Below are positions 27,649 to 35,045 of a stretch of 35,045 nucleotides of DNA, piece after piece. The notes below the pieces were generated by a model. It had not been told where the DNA came from. It ran no database searches and was given only the letters and a program-made list of their open reading frames with translations. Each line of letters starts with the position of its first letter. Position 1 is the first letter of the stretch. Origin of the DNA: an uncultured cyanobacterium (GTDB taxonomy: Bacteria; Cyanobacteriota; Cyanobacteriia; Thermostichales; Thermostichaceae); NCBI GenBank assembly GCA_937944885.1, contig CALFBB010000057.1, forward strand, positions 1-35,045, given 5' to 3'. A program made the position numbers and the translations under genes.

Positions 27649-27696
27649 GCCCTGCTGCTCCGCACAGAAGTGGAGATGCTATTATAAGCGTTTAGT

Positions 27697-27767
27697 GCGG
27701 GCGTAGTTTAATGGTAAAACTACAGTCTTCCAAACTGTTGTTGTCGGTTCGATTCCGTCCGCCCGCT
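27697..27767 (+). tRNA. tRNA-Gly (TCC anticodon)
   Basis: It folds into a 71-nt cloverleaf: acceptor GCGGGCG/CGCCCGC, short D arm, anticodon stem ACAGT/ACTGT with loop CTTCCAA (anticodon TCC), and T arm GTCGG/CCGTC. The T stem contains a T-T mismatch at its second pair. Discriminator is T; CCA is not encoded. Confidence 0.93.
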
Positions 27768-28017
27768 TCCACAAAATCCTCGCCGCTCTTGGTTTTTGGG
27801 AGTTGGGCCACAGCGAATTGGGCCACAGCGAAAAGTTGTAGGGAGAATTTGGATAAGTTTGCTGGGATAGCTGGCAAGGAGGCCACAGAAGCCGGCCGGA
27901 GAGGGCCTCAAGCAGCTGGGTCGGTGCTGATGAGGTACTGATGATATCAGATGATATCAATGGAGCGTGCACAGCCAACCGGTAGGCTAGGGTTAACCTC
28001 CTCAAGTCCAGGTCTGC
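27768..28017. other. Gene-free stretch with short tandem duplications
   Basis: No supportable gene is visible. It holds a perfect tandem pair of TTGGGCCACAGCGAA (27803-27817 and 27818-27832) and a tandem pair of GATGATATCA (27940-27949 and 27950-27959). Both look like slippage products in non-coding DNA. Confidence 0.6.
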
Positions 28018-28356
28018 CTACAGCGCGCAAGGGCGGCACTGGGTCCTGCTTGAGTCCCTTTGGTGGGTTCGCTCTCTGCTTCTAACCGCTTTGCAGTTCT
28101 CTTCACAGGGATGTGCTCTGCCCCTAGCTTTGGCATCCCGCGAGCAAGGAGGCCGAGCGCACTGACTCCACGGGCATTTGCGATGCAACAACAGAGTGCC
28201 TACCTCCTCCTCTAGGGCTTGGATTTGGCGGCTAATGGCCGATTGGGTTAAGCCACTGACGCAGGCAGTAGCCAAAAAACTGCCCGTTTCCACCACTTTC
28301 AAAAAAGTTTGCAACAGCTCAATGCGCACCGGGGATCCTCTCGCGGCCAAACCCAT
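28018..28356 (-). pseudogene. Truncated LysR-type regulator remnant
   Basis: The first part (residues about 11-60) is a clear LysR-type winged helix: IELLQTFLKVVETGSF, then GLTQSAISRQIQALEEEVG. After LLLHRK the reading frame turns into Cys/Arg-rich sequence with no resemblance to a LysR effector domain, and the frame ends at 112 aa where a full regulator is about 300. A start codon and HTH are present, but the effector domain is missing. It is divergent from the serine hydrolase at 28460, a typical LysR-target arrangement, so it may once have controlled that gene. Confidence 0.75.
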
Positions 28357-28393
28357 TTCGTGGTGGCATCCTAGCTAGGGAATCCACAGGCTT

Positions 28394-28411
28394 TTGTAAG
28401 CGCTGTTACAA
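28394..28411. promoter_or_regulatory. Inverted repeat between LysR remnant and serine hydrolase
   Basis: TTGTAA-N6-TTACAA lies in the divergent intergenic space, about 50 nt before the hydrolase start. It has the size of a regulator-binding dyad and may be the relic operator of the LysR remnant. Confidence 0.35.
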
Positions 28412-28459
28412 GACCCGCAAGCCAGAAACAAACCAGATACAAACGGGAGATGAAAGCCG

Positions 28460-29578
28460 GTGCACTGGGATCCTACACCTTTAGAAACCGTGATCGATGC
28501 TGCAATACCGAGACTTTTTCCGGCAGCGCAAGTGGCGATTCGGCAAGGGGGAGAATCTCTATTTGCCCGTACCTTTGGCTATCTGGAGGTAGCAGTCAAC
28601 CAACAACCTGTACAGCTAGACACCTATTTTGATCTAGCCTCCCTGACCAAGCTCTATACTGCCACCGCTTGCATGACCCTGGTGGAAGCGGGAGTGGCGC
28701 ACCTGGATCAACCGGTCAGCACCCTTTTGCCGGAGCTGCAGGGATCCCGCCCGATTCGCCCTTATGAGGATCCCTTGCAGCCGGGGCAATGGATTGCCTT
28801 GGAACCGGAAAGGGGCAGTCTGGTTGCTGCAGAACAGGTAACCCTACGGCAGCTGCTCAGCCACAGCAGCGGCTTACCGGCCTGGCGGCCCCTGTTTCGG
28901 GAGCCGGATGCTGCCTCGGCTCGACAGATGGCTTTGCACACCTTTTTTTCCTACCGGCCTGGCTCCCGCGTGGTTTATAGCGATATCGGCTTTATCCTCT
29001 TGGGGCTGGGCTTAGAACGCCTGCTGGGAAAAAGTCTGGATCTCATTGTGCAAGAGCAAGTGTTGCACCCTCTGCAGTTGCGCAACACCCAGTTTTACCC
29101 AGGGGATCCCTTCTCCCCTCCCACCCCCCCACCCCCCTGTGTGCCGACGGAGTGGTGCCTTTGGCGCCGGCGCCGCCTGATCGGACAGGTACACGATGAG
29201 AATGCAGCTCGCCTGGGGGGGATTGCCGGGCATGCCGGGCTGTTTGCCACGGCTGAGGAGGTGGCCGCCTTTGGGGAAAGTTTTCTCCAGGGATCCCTGC
29301 TGCAGCCGGAAACCGTGGCCGAAATGACCCGCGAGCAGATGGGAGGGCGGGGCTTGGGGTTTGCCTTGCGCTCTGGGGATCCCTTGGCCAGTAGCTTCCC
29401 CTTTAGCCCTGGTACCTTTGGCCATACCGGCTTTACCGGCACCTCCTTGTGGATCGATCCGCAGCGGCAGCTGGTGGTGGCGTTACTTACCAATGCCGTC
29501 TATCACGGTCGGGCAGATCAGGGGTTTCAGGCTTTCCGGGTAGCGGCCCATCAGGCCATTCTAGAGGGGTTTGCTTGA
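28460..29578 (+). CDS. Serine hydrolase, class C beta-lactamase / PBP4* family
   Basis: The 372-aa product shows the three active-site motifs of the family: SLTK (61-64) with the nucleophilic Ser, YSD (173-175) in place of YxN, and HTG (322-324) in the KTG position. It has no signal peptide, so it probably acts in the cytoplasm or is exported by another route. A Pro-rich insert (FSPPTPPPPCVPTEW, about 218-232) interrupts the helical domain. The GTG at 28460 is preceded by GGGAGATG. Substrate is unknown; relatives include esterases, D-amino peptidases and beta-lactamases, so antibiotic resistance should not be assumed. Neighbours on both sides are pseudogenes. Confidence 0.85.
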   Translation: MHWDPTPLETVIDAAIPRLFPAAQVAIRQGGESLFARTFGYLEVAVNQQPVQLDTYFDLASLTKLYTATACMTLVEAGVAHLDQPVSTLLPELQGSRPIRPYEDPLQPGQWIALEPERGSLVAAEQVTLRQLLSHSSGLPAWRPLFREPDAASARQMALHTFFSYRPGSRVVYSDIGFILLGLGLERLLGKSLDLIVQEQVLHPLQLRNTQFYPGDPFSPPTPPPPCVPTEWCLWRRRRLIGQVHDENAARLGGIAGHAGLFATAEEVAAFGESFLQGSLLQPETVAEMTREQMGGRGLGFALRSGDPLASSFPFSPGTFGHTGFTGTSLWIDPQRQLVVALLTNAVYHGRADQGFQAFRVAAHQAILEGFA

Positions 29579-29589
29579 GTAGCTTGAAG

Positions 29590-30222
29590 TGGAAGAGTCG
29601 TTTTATCAACCCAGCCCAGATGCTTCTGGTGCGGCTGGTCATGGTTGCTATTGGCAGTTGCTATTGTGATCCGCACCCAGGGATCCGTACTGCGGCAGGT
29701 GGAGGCAAAACTGGCGCTGGGATGCGATGGCCGTCTGTTGAGCACCATTGGCGGTGGAGCCCTAGTAGAACTCCTCACCCCTTCCCCGACCCTGCTGGTG
29801 GTGGGAGCCGGCCACTGTGGGATGCCGTTGGCCCAAATTGCCCATTGGGCGGGGTTTCGCCTCTGGGTTCAGGATAACCGGCCCAGCTACATGACCCCAG
29901 ACCGCTTTCTTCCCCCTGCCGAACCCGGCAGCCCTTTTTAGAGCTGATCCCGGAGCTCAGCTGCTGCTTAGAACTCTACAGGGCTCTGCTGACCCATGGC
30001 TACAGCCTCAATTGTCACATTTTGCGGGCCATCTCCCAGGCCAAGCTCTCTTTACCGTTCCTTGGGCACGATCGGCAGCCGGCAACGGGTAAAAACCGTG
30101 TTGCCAACCTTGACCCCGGAAGGGATCCCGGAAACTGCCTCTGCCCCCCTCTACGCCCCGGTTGGACCGGAGATCCACGCCGAACTCCTGTCAAAATTGC
30201 TACAGTACCACCGCCCAACTGA
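29590..30222 (+). pseudogene. XdhC/CoxI-family pseudogene, frameshifted and internally deleted
   Basis: Fragments of one XdhC-like protein follow in order but alternate between two reading frames: NPAQMLLVRL near 29610, then VIRTQGSVLRQVEAKLALG and STIGGG with LLVVGAGHCGMPLAQIA (29645-29938), then FLELIPEL and ALLTHGYSLNCHILRAIS (29935-30045), then LGTIGSRQRVKTVLPTL and LYAPVGPEIHAE (to about 30184), then TPVKIATV (to 30222). At least four frameshifts are needed, one at the T5 run near 29936. About 80 residues between STIGGG and LLVVGAGH of normal XdhC are missing. XdhC proteins mature molybdenum enzymes such as xanthine dehydrogenase; none is seen here. Confidence 0.82.
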
Positions 30223-30290
30223 TCCAGGTTGGGCAAGAAGCGTCACTCCGCTTGCAGCAATCTAGAGGAAAGGTTAGCCTAGATGAGCGG

Positions 30291-30364
<74 letters not shown>

Positions 30365-30521
30365 TTTCTTAAGATGATGGCCCCGATGATGACCTCTATG
30401 GCCTTCTCCGACCAGGTGGTTAGCCAGGTTTGGGAAACCCTTTGGGTAATCTTCTGTTTTGATGGATTCTCCTTGCTCCAGACTGGCAGCGAGAGGGGTT
30501 CTCCCCGAAAGAGGCGATGCA

Positions 30522-31508
30522 TCAGTTTTGCCTCCAGCCTCCTCGCCGGCGAAGGTGCAGCAACATCTGCACAACCCAGCTTAAAACCGGTAGCTCAATC
30601 AGTGGCCCCACCACCAAAGCCAGCACAATTAGCGGGCGCTCCGGAAAGGCAGCAGCAGCAACGGCCAAAGCCAGCGGCGAATTGCGTGCCAAGGTCGTAC
30701 AGGTGAGGCAAGCCAGCTGTGGGTAGGTCAGATCCAACCATCGCCCCACCCGCTGGGCCAGCCAGAAATTGACAACAAAAAACAGCAGAACCGGGGCCAG
30801 CAGCCTGAAGAACAAGGCCGGATTTTGCATGAGAAGACGGCCCTCCGCTGTAAAAATACAGACAATAGCCAAATTCAGACTCAATAGCTGAAGGGCACTC
30901 AGCAGAGTAGGGGATCCCAGCCAGCCCAGCTTCTCCCGAAGGTAGGGGCCGCAAAACTGGGTCAGGAGGGCTGCCAAAAAGGGCAACCCCAGCACCCAGA
31001 GCAACCCCGTCAAGAGCTCCCCAGGCTGCAGCTGCACCAGATCCCCCACCAAAAGCAACAGATAAACCGGCAACAGCAGCAGTTGTAGAACCCAGTTGAG
31101 GGGCAAGAGGGCGGTGGCCAAGACCCCATCCCCGCCGGCTAGGCCGGTAAACACCAAGTACCAGTCAGTGCAAGGGGTAACCATGAGCATGATCAGGCCA
31201 ACCCATAGATCCGGCAAATCCGACAGGAAAAGCGCCCCCAACCCCCAAGCCAGCAGCGGAGTCCACAAAAAGTTGATGCACAGACTGGCCCACACCACGC
31301 GGGAAGCACAAGAGAGCTGCCTAAACTGCTGAATTGGGATCCCCAGAAAAGTCAAGTAAAGCAGCAGAGCCAGCAGCGGCTGAACCCAATGCCCTAGCAC
31401 CTCGCCAGCACTTGATCCCTGAGCCAGGGTCAGGCCCAGCCCAACCGATACCAGGACCCACACCGGTTGGGCCTTTTCCAGCAGCTGCATGGAATGATTC
31501 TCGCTCAC
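30522..31508 (-). CDS. SBF/ACR3-like sodium-dependent or arsenite transporter
   Basis: This is a polytopic inner-membrane protein of 328 aa with about nine or ten hydrophobic helices. The block TPCTDWYLVFTGLAGGD (about residues 111-127) and the later LTCTTLARNSPLALAVAAAAFP (near 275-296) match the bile-acid:sodium symporter/arsenical-resistance superfamily, which includes ACR3. The superfamily is clear but the substrate is not. No arsR or arsC gene is adjacent, so arsenite export is only one option. The GTG at 31508 is used; an ATG at 31490 is an equally plausible start. It is divergent from the gyrA-family gene, with 121 nt between them. Confidence 0.8.
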   Translation of the reverse strand: MSENHSMQLLEKAQPVWVLVSVGLGLTLAQGSSAGEVLGHWVQPLLALLLYLTFLGIPIQQFRQLSCASRVVWASLCINFLWTPLLAWGLGALFLSDLPDLWVGLIMLMVTPCTDWYLVFTGLAGGDGVLATALLPLNWVLQLLLLPVYLLLLVGDLVQLQPGELLTGLLWVLGLPFLAALLTQFCGPYLREKLGWLGSPTLLSALQLLSLNLAIVCIFTAEGRLLMQNPALFFRLLAPVLLFFVVNFWLAQRVGRWLDLTYPQLACLTCTTLARNSPLALAVAAAAFPERPLIVLALVVGPLIELPVLSWVVQMLLHLRRRGGWRQN

Positions 31509-31629
31509 CGTGTCCTGGGTTAGGTTGTCTTTGACTGCAGTTTCTCATCCCCTGTGGCTGGGGGATCCCATCTTACAAGGGTCAAGGAAACGGCTAAAGT
31601 AACCAGAAAGTGTTCCCCTCCTTTGTGCT

Positions 31630-34146
31630 ATGACTCAGCAACTGACTCTCGACGGATTGGGATCCGACTCCAACGGCAGATCCCGTCTAGGGCGGGTGAT
31701 TACGACCGATCTGCAGGGGGAGATGCAACGCTCCTACCTAGAGTACGCCATGAGCGTCATTGTCGGGCGGGCACTACCGGATGTGCGGGATGGGCTGAAG
31801 CCGGTGCACCGCCGCATTCTCTACGCCATGCACGAGTTGGGCCTAACGCCGGAGCGGCCCTATCGCAAATGTGCCCGGGTGGTGGGGGATGTACTGGGGA
31901 AATACCACCCCCATGGGGATCAGGCGGTTTACGATGCCCTGGTGCGCATGGTACAGGAGTTTTCCAGTCGTTACCCCCTAGTGGCGGGGCACGGTAACTT
32001 TGGCTCGGTGGACGATGATCCGCCGGCGGCCATGCGCTACACCGAGTGCCGGCTGGCGCAGCTCAGCCATACGGCGCTTCTGGAGCAGGTGGGGGAAGAA
32101 AGCGTTGATTTCATGCCCAATTTCGATGGATCCCAGGCGGAACCGACGGTGCTGCCGGCTCGCTTGCCTATCTTGCTCCTCAACGGTTCCTCCGGCATTG
32201 CTGTCGGTATGGCCACCAATATCCCGCCCCACAACCTGGGGGAACTGGTGGATGGTTTGCTCGCTCTAATCGATCATCCTGACCTAGAAGCGGAACAGCT
32301 ACTGCAGTGGATCCCGGGGCCAGATTTTCCCACCGGCGGTCAAATTGTCGATAGCCAAGGGATCCGCGAAGCCTACCTAAATGGACGTGGCTCCATCTCG
32401 ATGCGGGGGGTAGCCCGTTTTGAAGAAATTCAACCGGGTAAAGGTCGCCATCGACGGCCTGCCCTCATCATCACAGAGTTTCCCTATCAGGTGAACAAAG
32501 CCGCCTGGATCGAGAAAGTGGCGGAACTGGTGAGTCAAGATCGGATCACCGGCATTGCCGATCTGCGGGATGAATCGGATCGCAGCGGTATCCGGGTGGT
32601 GGTGGAGCTGAAGCGGGAGGCCAATCCCCAGGAGGTTTTGCAGCAGCTGTACAAGCTCACCCCTTTACAGACCAACTTTGGGGTGATTTTGCTGGCCCTG
32701 GTGAACGGGGAACCCCAACAACTGACCCTTAAGCAGATCCTGCAACACTTTCTCCAGTTTCGGGAGGCCACCCTCAACCGCATTTTTCGCGCCGAGCTGC
32801 AACGGGTGGTGGGTAAAGCGGCAGAGGTGGAGGGGATGCTCCTGGCCCTAGCGGACCTGGATGGGGTGATCCAGCTGTTGCGCCAAGCCCCGGATGGTAC
32901 GACCGCCAAAGAACAACTCCAAGCCCGCCTAAGTTGTACCTCACAACAGGCGGATACCATTTTGGCCATGCCCCTGCGCCGCCTAACCGGCTTAGAACAA
33001 GAACGACTGCGCCAGGAGCAGCAGCAGTTGCAAGCCCGCATCGAAGAATTGCAAGGGCTACTGGCGGATCGCCGCAAACTGTTGAACTACCTGAAAAAAG
33101 AGCTGCGCCACTTGAAGAAAACCTTTGCCGATCCTCGGCGTACGCAAATTGTGTCCGCCGAGCAATTGGAAGGGGAGCTGGCCCAAATTCCCACCGGTGA
33201 GGAAAGAGAGGACAGCAGCTTTTTGCTGCAATTGACCCGCAAAGGCTATGTGCGGCGCCTGCCCATCCCTGGTTCTCGCTCCCGCAGCAACCCTACTCAA
33301 CGGGAACTGGGGGAAGATACCTTGATGGAGTTGGAAGAGGTGACCTTACACCAGGAAATCTTGGTGCTGACGGCTCCTGGTCGTGCCTTCACCGTGCCCA
33401 TCGAAGGGATCCCCCTCAGCACCGGACAATCCCGCGGTGTACCCTTGCTAACCCTGTTGCCTGCCCCAGAACCCATCATCGCCACTTTCACTTTGGATCC
33501 CCAACAGGTGGATGCAGCCCTGGTGTTACTCACTCGGCAGGGGCGAATCAAACGGGTAGCTGTGGCGGATTTTGTCGGTCTCACCCAGCGGGGATCCACA
33601 GCCATCAAACTCAAGCAAGGAGATGAGCTGGGTTGGGCTGCTCTTCAGGATCCCAGTCAGCAAGACTGGAGCCTTATTTTGGCCACCTCGGGGGGGCGAC
33701 TGCTGCGGCTGGATGGAGAACAGGTTCCCCTGATGGGGCGAGTGGCTATCGGCCAGCTGGCCCTGCGCTTGAGCCGTAAAGAACAGATTGTTGGCATGAC
33801 CTTGCTGCCCCCCGACGGGATCCTAGTCTTGGCCAGTCAAGCGGGGTACCTGAAGCGGCTGGCTCTGAAGGAGATTACGCCAATGGAGCGAGGCCAGGTG
33901 GGGGTACAGGCCTTTCAGTTTGTCAGCCGAGGTGATGTGTTGGTGGGCTTAGTGGGCCTAGCGCCGGACCCCAATCGGTCAGGACAGCCCCAGATAGATC
34001 TGTTCACCAAGTCAGAACGGATTCACTCGTTTTTGCCGGAGGAGATCCCTCTACAAAATCGGAGCGGCGGTGGCTCTTTGGTGCTGAAGTCAGAGCAGGC
34101 TACCGGCCTGCATTTGTTTTGGCCGCAGTGGGCATTAGAGCAGTAA
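31630..34146 (+). CDS. gyrA: Type IIA topoisomerase subunit A (GyrA family)
   Basis: This subunit cuts and rejoins DNA in gyrase or topoisomerase IV. The 838-aa product has the winged-helix breakage domain with catalytic Tyr137 (AMRYTECRL), preceded by the quinolone-determining segment [11 protein letters not shown]. Gln98 replaces the Ser83 of E. coli, and Asp102 matches Asp87. A coiled-coil and tower region follows to about residue 520, then a six-blade C-terminal DNA-wrapping domain. The canonical GyrA box QRRGGKG is not present; the equivalent place reads [13 protein letters not shown]. It could therefore be a topo-IV-like paralogue (ParC), and the symbol is provisional. gyrB or parE is not in the window. 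Confidence 0.88.
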   Translation: MTQQLTLDGLGSDSNGRSRLGRVITTDLQGEMQRSYLEYAMSVIVGRALPDVRDGLKPVHRRILYAMHELGLTPERPYRKCARVVGDVLGKYHPHGDQAVYDALVRMVQEFSSRYPLVAGHGNFGSVDDDPPAAMRYTECRLAQLSHTALLEQVGEESVDFMPNFDGSQAEPTVLPARLPILLLNGSSGIAVGMATNIPPHNLGELVDGLLALIDHPDLEAEQLLQWIPGPDFPTGGQIVDSQGIREAYLNGRGSISMRGVARFEEIQPGKGRHRRPALIITEFPYQVNKAAWIEKVAELVSQDRITGIADLRDESDRSGIRVVVELKREANPQEVLQQLYKLTPLQTNFGVILLALVNGEPQQLTLKQILQHFLQFREATLNRIFRAELQRVVGKAAEVEGMLLALADLDGVIQLLRQAPDGTTAKEQLQARLSCTSQQADTILAMPLRRLTGLEQERLRQEQQQLQARIEELQGLLADRRKLLNYLKKELRHLKKTFADPRRTQIVSAEQLEGELAQIPTGEEREDSSFLLQLTRKGYVRRLPIPGSRSRSNPTQRELGEDTLMELEEVTLHQEILVLTAPGRAFTVPIEGIPLSTGQSRGVPLLTLLPAPEPIIATFTLDPQQVDAALVLLTRQGRIKRVAVADFVGLTQRGSTAIKLKQGDELGWAALQDPSQQDWSLILATSGGRLLRLDGEQVPLMGRVAIGQLALRLSRKEQIVGMTLLPPDGILVLASQAGYLKRLALKEITPMERGQVGVQAFQFVSRGDVLVGLVGLAPDPNRSGQPQIDLFTKSERIHSFLPEEIPLQNRSGGGSLVLKSEQATGLHLFWPQWALEQ

Positions 34147-34162
34147 TGGGCTCAGTCCCAGG

Positions 34163-34201
34163 CGGGAGCTTTACCCGGGAGCTTTACCCGGGAGCTTTAC
34201 C
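34163..34201. repeat. Three perfect tandem 13-bp repeats
   Basis: CGGGAGCTTTACC occurs three times without change (34163-34175, 34176-34188, 34189-34201) in the short gap between two convergent genes. The last base is shared with the stop codon of the minus-strand gene. Copy junctions create CCCGGG and each unit holds AGCT. Confidence 0.95.
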
Positions 34202-34788
34202 TAGGGCGCGGGCTCTTGCCCAGGCGGCGTGGGAGCGGCCGGAGCAGACAGATGCTCATCCTGGGGCACTTCTGGATGGCCTATTGGCTCAGGAACGGTG
34301 CCGCCTGCTTTTAGGACGAGATATTGCAGGGTTTGGTGCAGTTGTTCCAGCAGGGCACGGATGGCATGGCGAAAATCGGTGTGATCCGCTTTCATCTGTT
34401 CCAGCAGGGCGCGGGTCACCTCCTGAAAGTTCCTCAGAAGCTCTTGCTGTTGGGCAACGATTTGCACCAGTTGGCGTTGATCCACAACCACATCCCGCAG
34501 ACAGGAGCGTAGCTCATCCAGCTGGCTCTGCCAAAGGGCTTGCCCCTCCCGCAACTCCATCACACTGATCCGCAAATCAGCAGTCGAATCCCGCAGAGCT
34601 TCATAGTGGCGGCGTTCTGCTTCCAGCTGTCGCTGCTGCTCCTCCTGTTGCCGGCGCAACTCGGAGTTGGCTTGTAAGTTGGCTTCCACTGCTCTGAGCA
34701 GTTGATCCAGCCTGGCTTCGGTGAGGGCCCAGCCCTCTTGCGCCAGAGAAGGCTGCCCTTGGCTAACCCGCTTGCGGAAATACTTCAC
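34201..34788 (-). CDS. Coiled-coil protein of unknown function
   Basis: The 195-aa product is mostly helical: a basic N terminus (MKYFRKRVSQGQ), a long Gln/Glu/Leu/Arg-rich coiled coil (about residues 22-160, with repeats such as QQEEQQRQLEAERRHYEAL and LLEQMKADHTDFRHAIRALL) and a Pro/Ala-rich disordered tail. No signal peptide or membrane helix is seen. The start is a GTG at 34788 with AGGGTG upstream. It converges on the gyrA-family gene. I do not recognise a family; a filament or scaffold role would be a guess. Confidence 0.65.
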   Translation of the reverse strand: MKYFRKRVSQGQPSLAQEGWALTEARLDQLLRAVEANLQANSELRRQQEEQQRQLEAERRHYEALRDSTADLRISVMELREGQALWQSQLDELRSCLRDVVVDQRQLVQIVAQQQELLRNFQEVTRALLEQMKADHTDFRHAIRALLEQLHQTLQYLVLKAGGTVPEPIGHPEVPQDEHLSAPAAPTPPGQEPAP

Positions 34789-35045
34789 AGTTGCTACACC
34801 CTACATCTATAACATCTATACATCCGCAGCTGTATTCCGATCATATCCCGAAGCTGAGGCAATGACGGATCACCCGTGAACGCAACTAGCGATGATTCAC
34901 TGCTTCGCAATTAAATCCTAGCTTCCCAATCCTGTTGCCAGAGAGGGAGGCGGCGCTCTCGCCTACTGCCAGGAACTTTTGCCTTTGCAGCACCCCAGGT
35001 CATTTCTGCCTGTGGGTTTTGGGTTGAAAGTGTTCATGCCAACTT
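34789..35045. other. Gene-free end of the window
   Basis: No gene, RNA or terminator is supportable here. A short tandem ACATCTATA pair lies at 34803-34820, upstream of the coiled-coil gene. A gene may begin beyond the window edge. Confidence 0.5.

Noticed and set aside
27682-28005. Minus-strand frame ending RKRADGIEPTTTVWKTV-like sequence
   Set aside because: Its recognisable end is translation of the complement of tRNA-Gly, a frequent false ORF.
28460-29578. Antibiotic-resistance beta-lactamase
   Set aside because: SxxK and HTG motifs are shared by many esterases and peptidases; there is no signal peptide and no resistance context.
27768-30290. Integrated genetic island with attachment sites
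   Set aside because: I looked for copies of the tRNA 3' ends and for an integrase and found neither, so only a decay zone is claimed.
30374-30706. Plus-strand frame starting MMAPMMTSMAFSDQVV
   Set aside because: The second half overlaps the SBF transporter antisense and the first half has no recognisable family; not enough support for a gene.
32535-33077. 180-aa minus-strand frame rich in Ser, Arg and Cys
   Set aside because: It is the shadow of the GyrA-family gene on the other strand.

Overview
The window reads as chromosomal DNA of a unicellular cyanobacterium. Cyanobacterium-specific content includes the clock kinase SasA, the ClpC/ClpR/ClpP3 protease set, a Cmp-type bicarbonate ABC transporter, tocopherol cyclase, a DUF3285 mini-protein and a DICT-domain histidine kinase. 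The octamer GGGATCCC is hugely over-represented (about 35-40 copies by hand count, and nearly 100 GGATCC), while I saw no GCGATCGC, the usual cyanobacterial HIP1 repeat. This and the moderately high GC point to the hot-spring Synechococcus JA-3-3Ab / 'Thermostichus' lineage or a close relative. That assignment is inference.

Layout. 0.1-2.0 kb: tsaB-efp-accB (tRNA modification, translation, fatty-acid synthesis), closed by a clear terminator. 2.1-5.4 kb: a long coiled-coil protein with MshEN/GspE-N-like repeats, then holB (DNA polymerase III delta'). 5.5-7.0 kb, minus strand: sasA and a single-TM DUF3285 protein. 13.5-7.2 kb, minus strand: a probable co-transcribed run of VWA lipoprotein, second lipoprotein-like protein, 1002-aa DUF4347/cadherin-like surface protein, dihaem cytochrome c and aat. 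18.0-13.75 kb, minus strand: tRNA-Arg, clpC, clpR, clpP3. 18.2-19.3 kb, minus strand: tocopherol cyclase. 19.5-25.0 kb, plus strand: cmpA, an unrecognised two-TM small ORF, cmpB, cmpC, cmpD. 25.0-27.0 kb, minus strand: DICT-GAF histidine kinase. 27.2-30.4 kb: a 2TM protein, tRNA-Gly, a zone of gene decay (LysR and XdhC pseudogenes around an intact serine hydrolase) and initiator tRNA-Met. 30.5-34.8 kb: SBF/ACR3-like transporter (minus), gyrA-family topoisomerase subunit (plus), coiled-coil protein (minus).

How the genes work together. ClpC unfolds substrates for the mixed ClpP3/ClpR ring. CmpA captures bicarbonate, CmpB forms the channel, CmpC and CmpD hydrolyse ATP, and CmpC carries a CmpA-like sensory domain. 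The transporter is called bicarbonate rather than nitrate because CmpA-specific ligand positions are present. The least explained parts are the VWA/DUF4347 cell-surface cluster, the small membrane ORF inside the cmp operon, and the coiled-coil protein next to holB. I saw no CRISPR array, transposase or rRNA gene.
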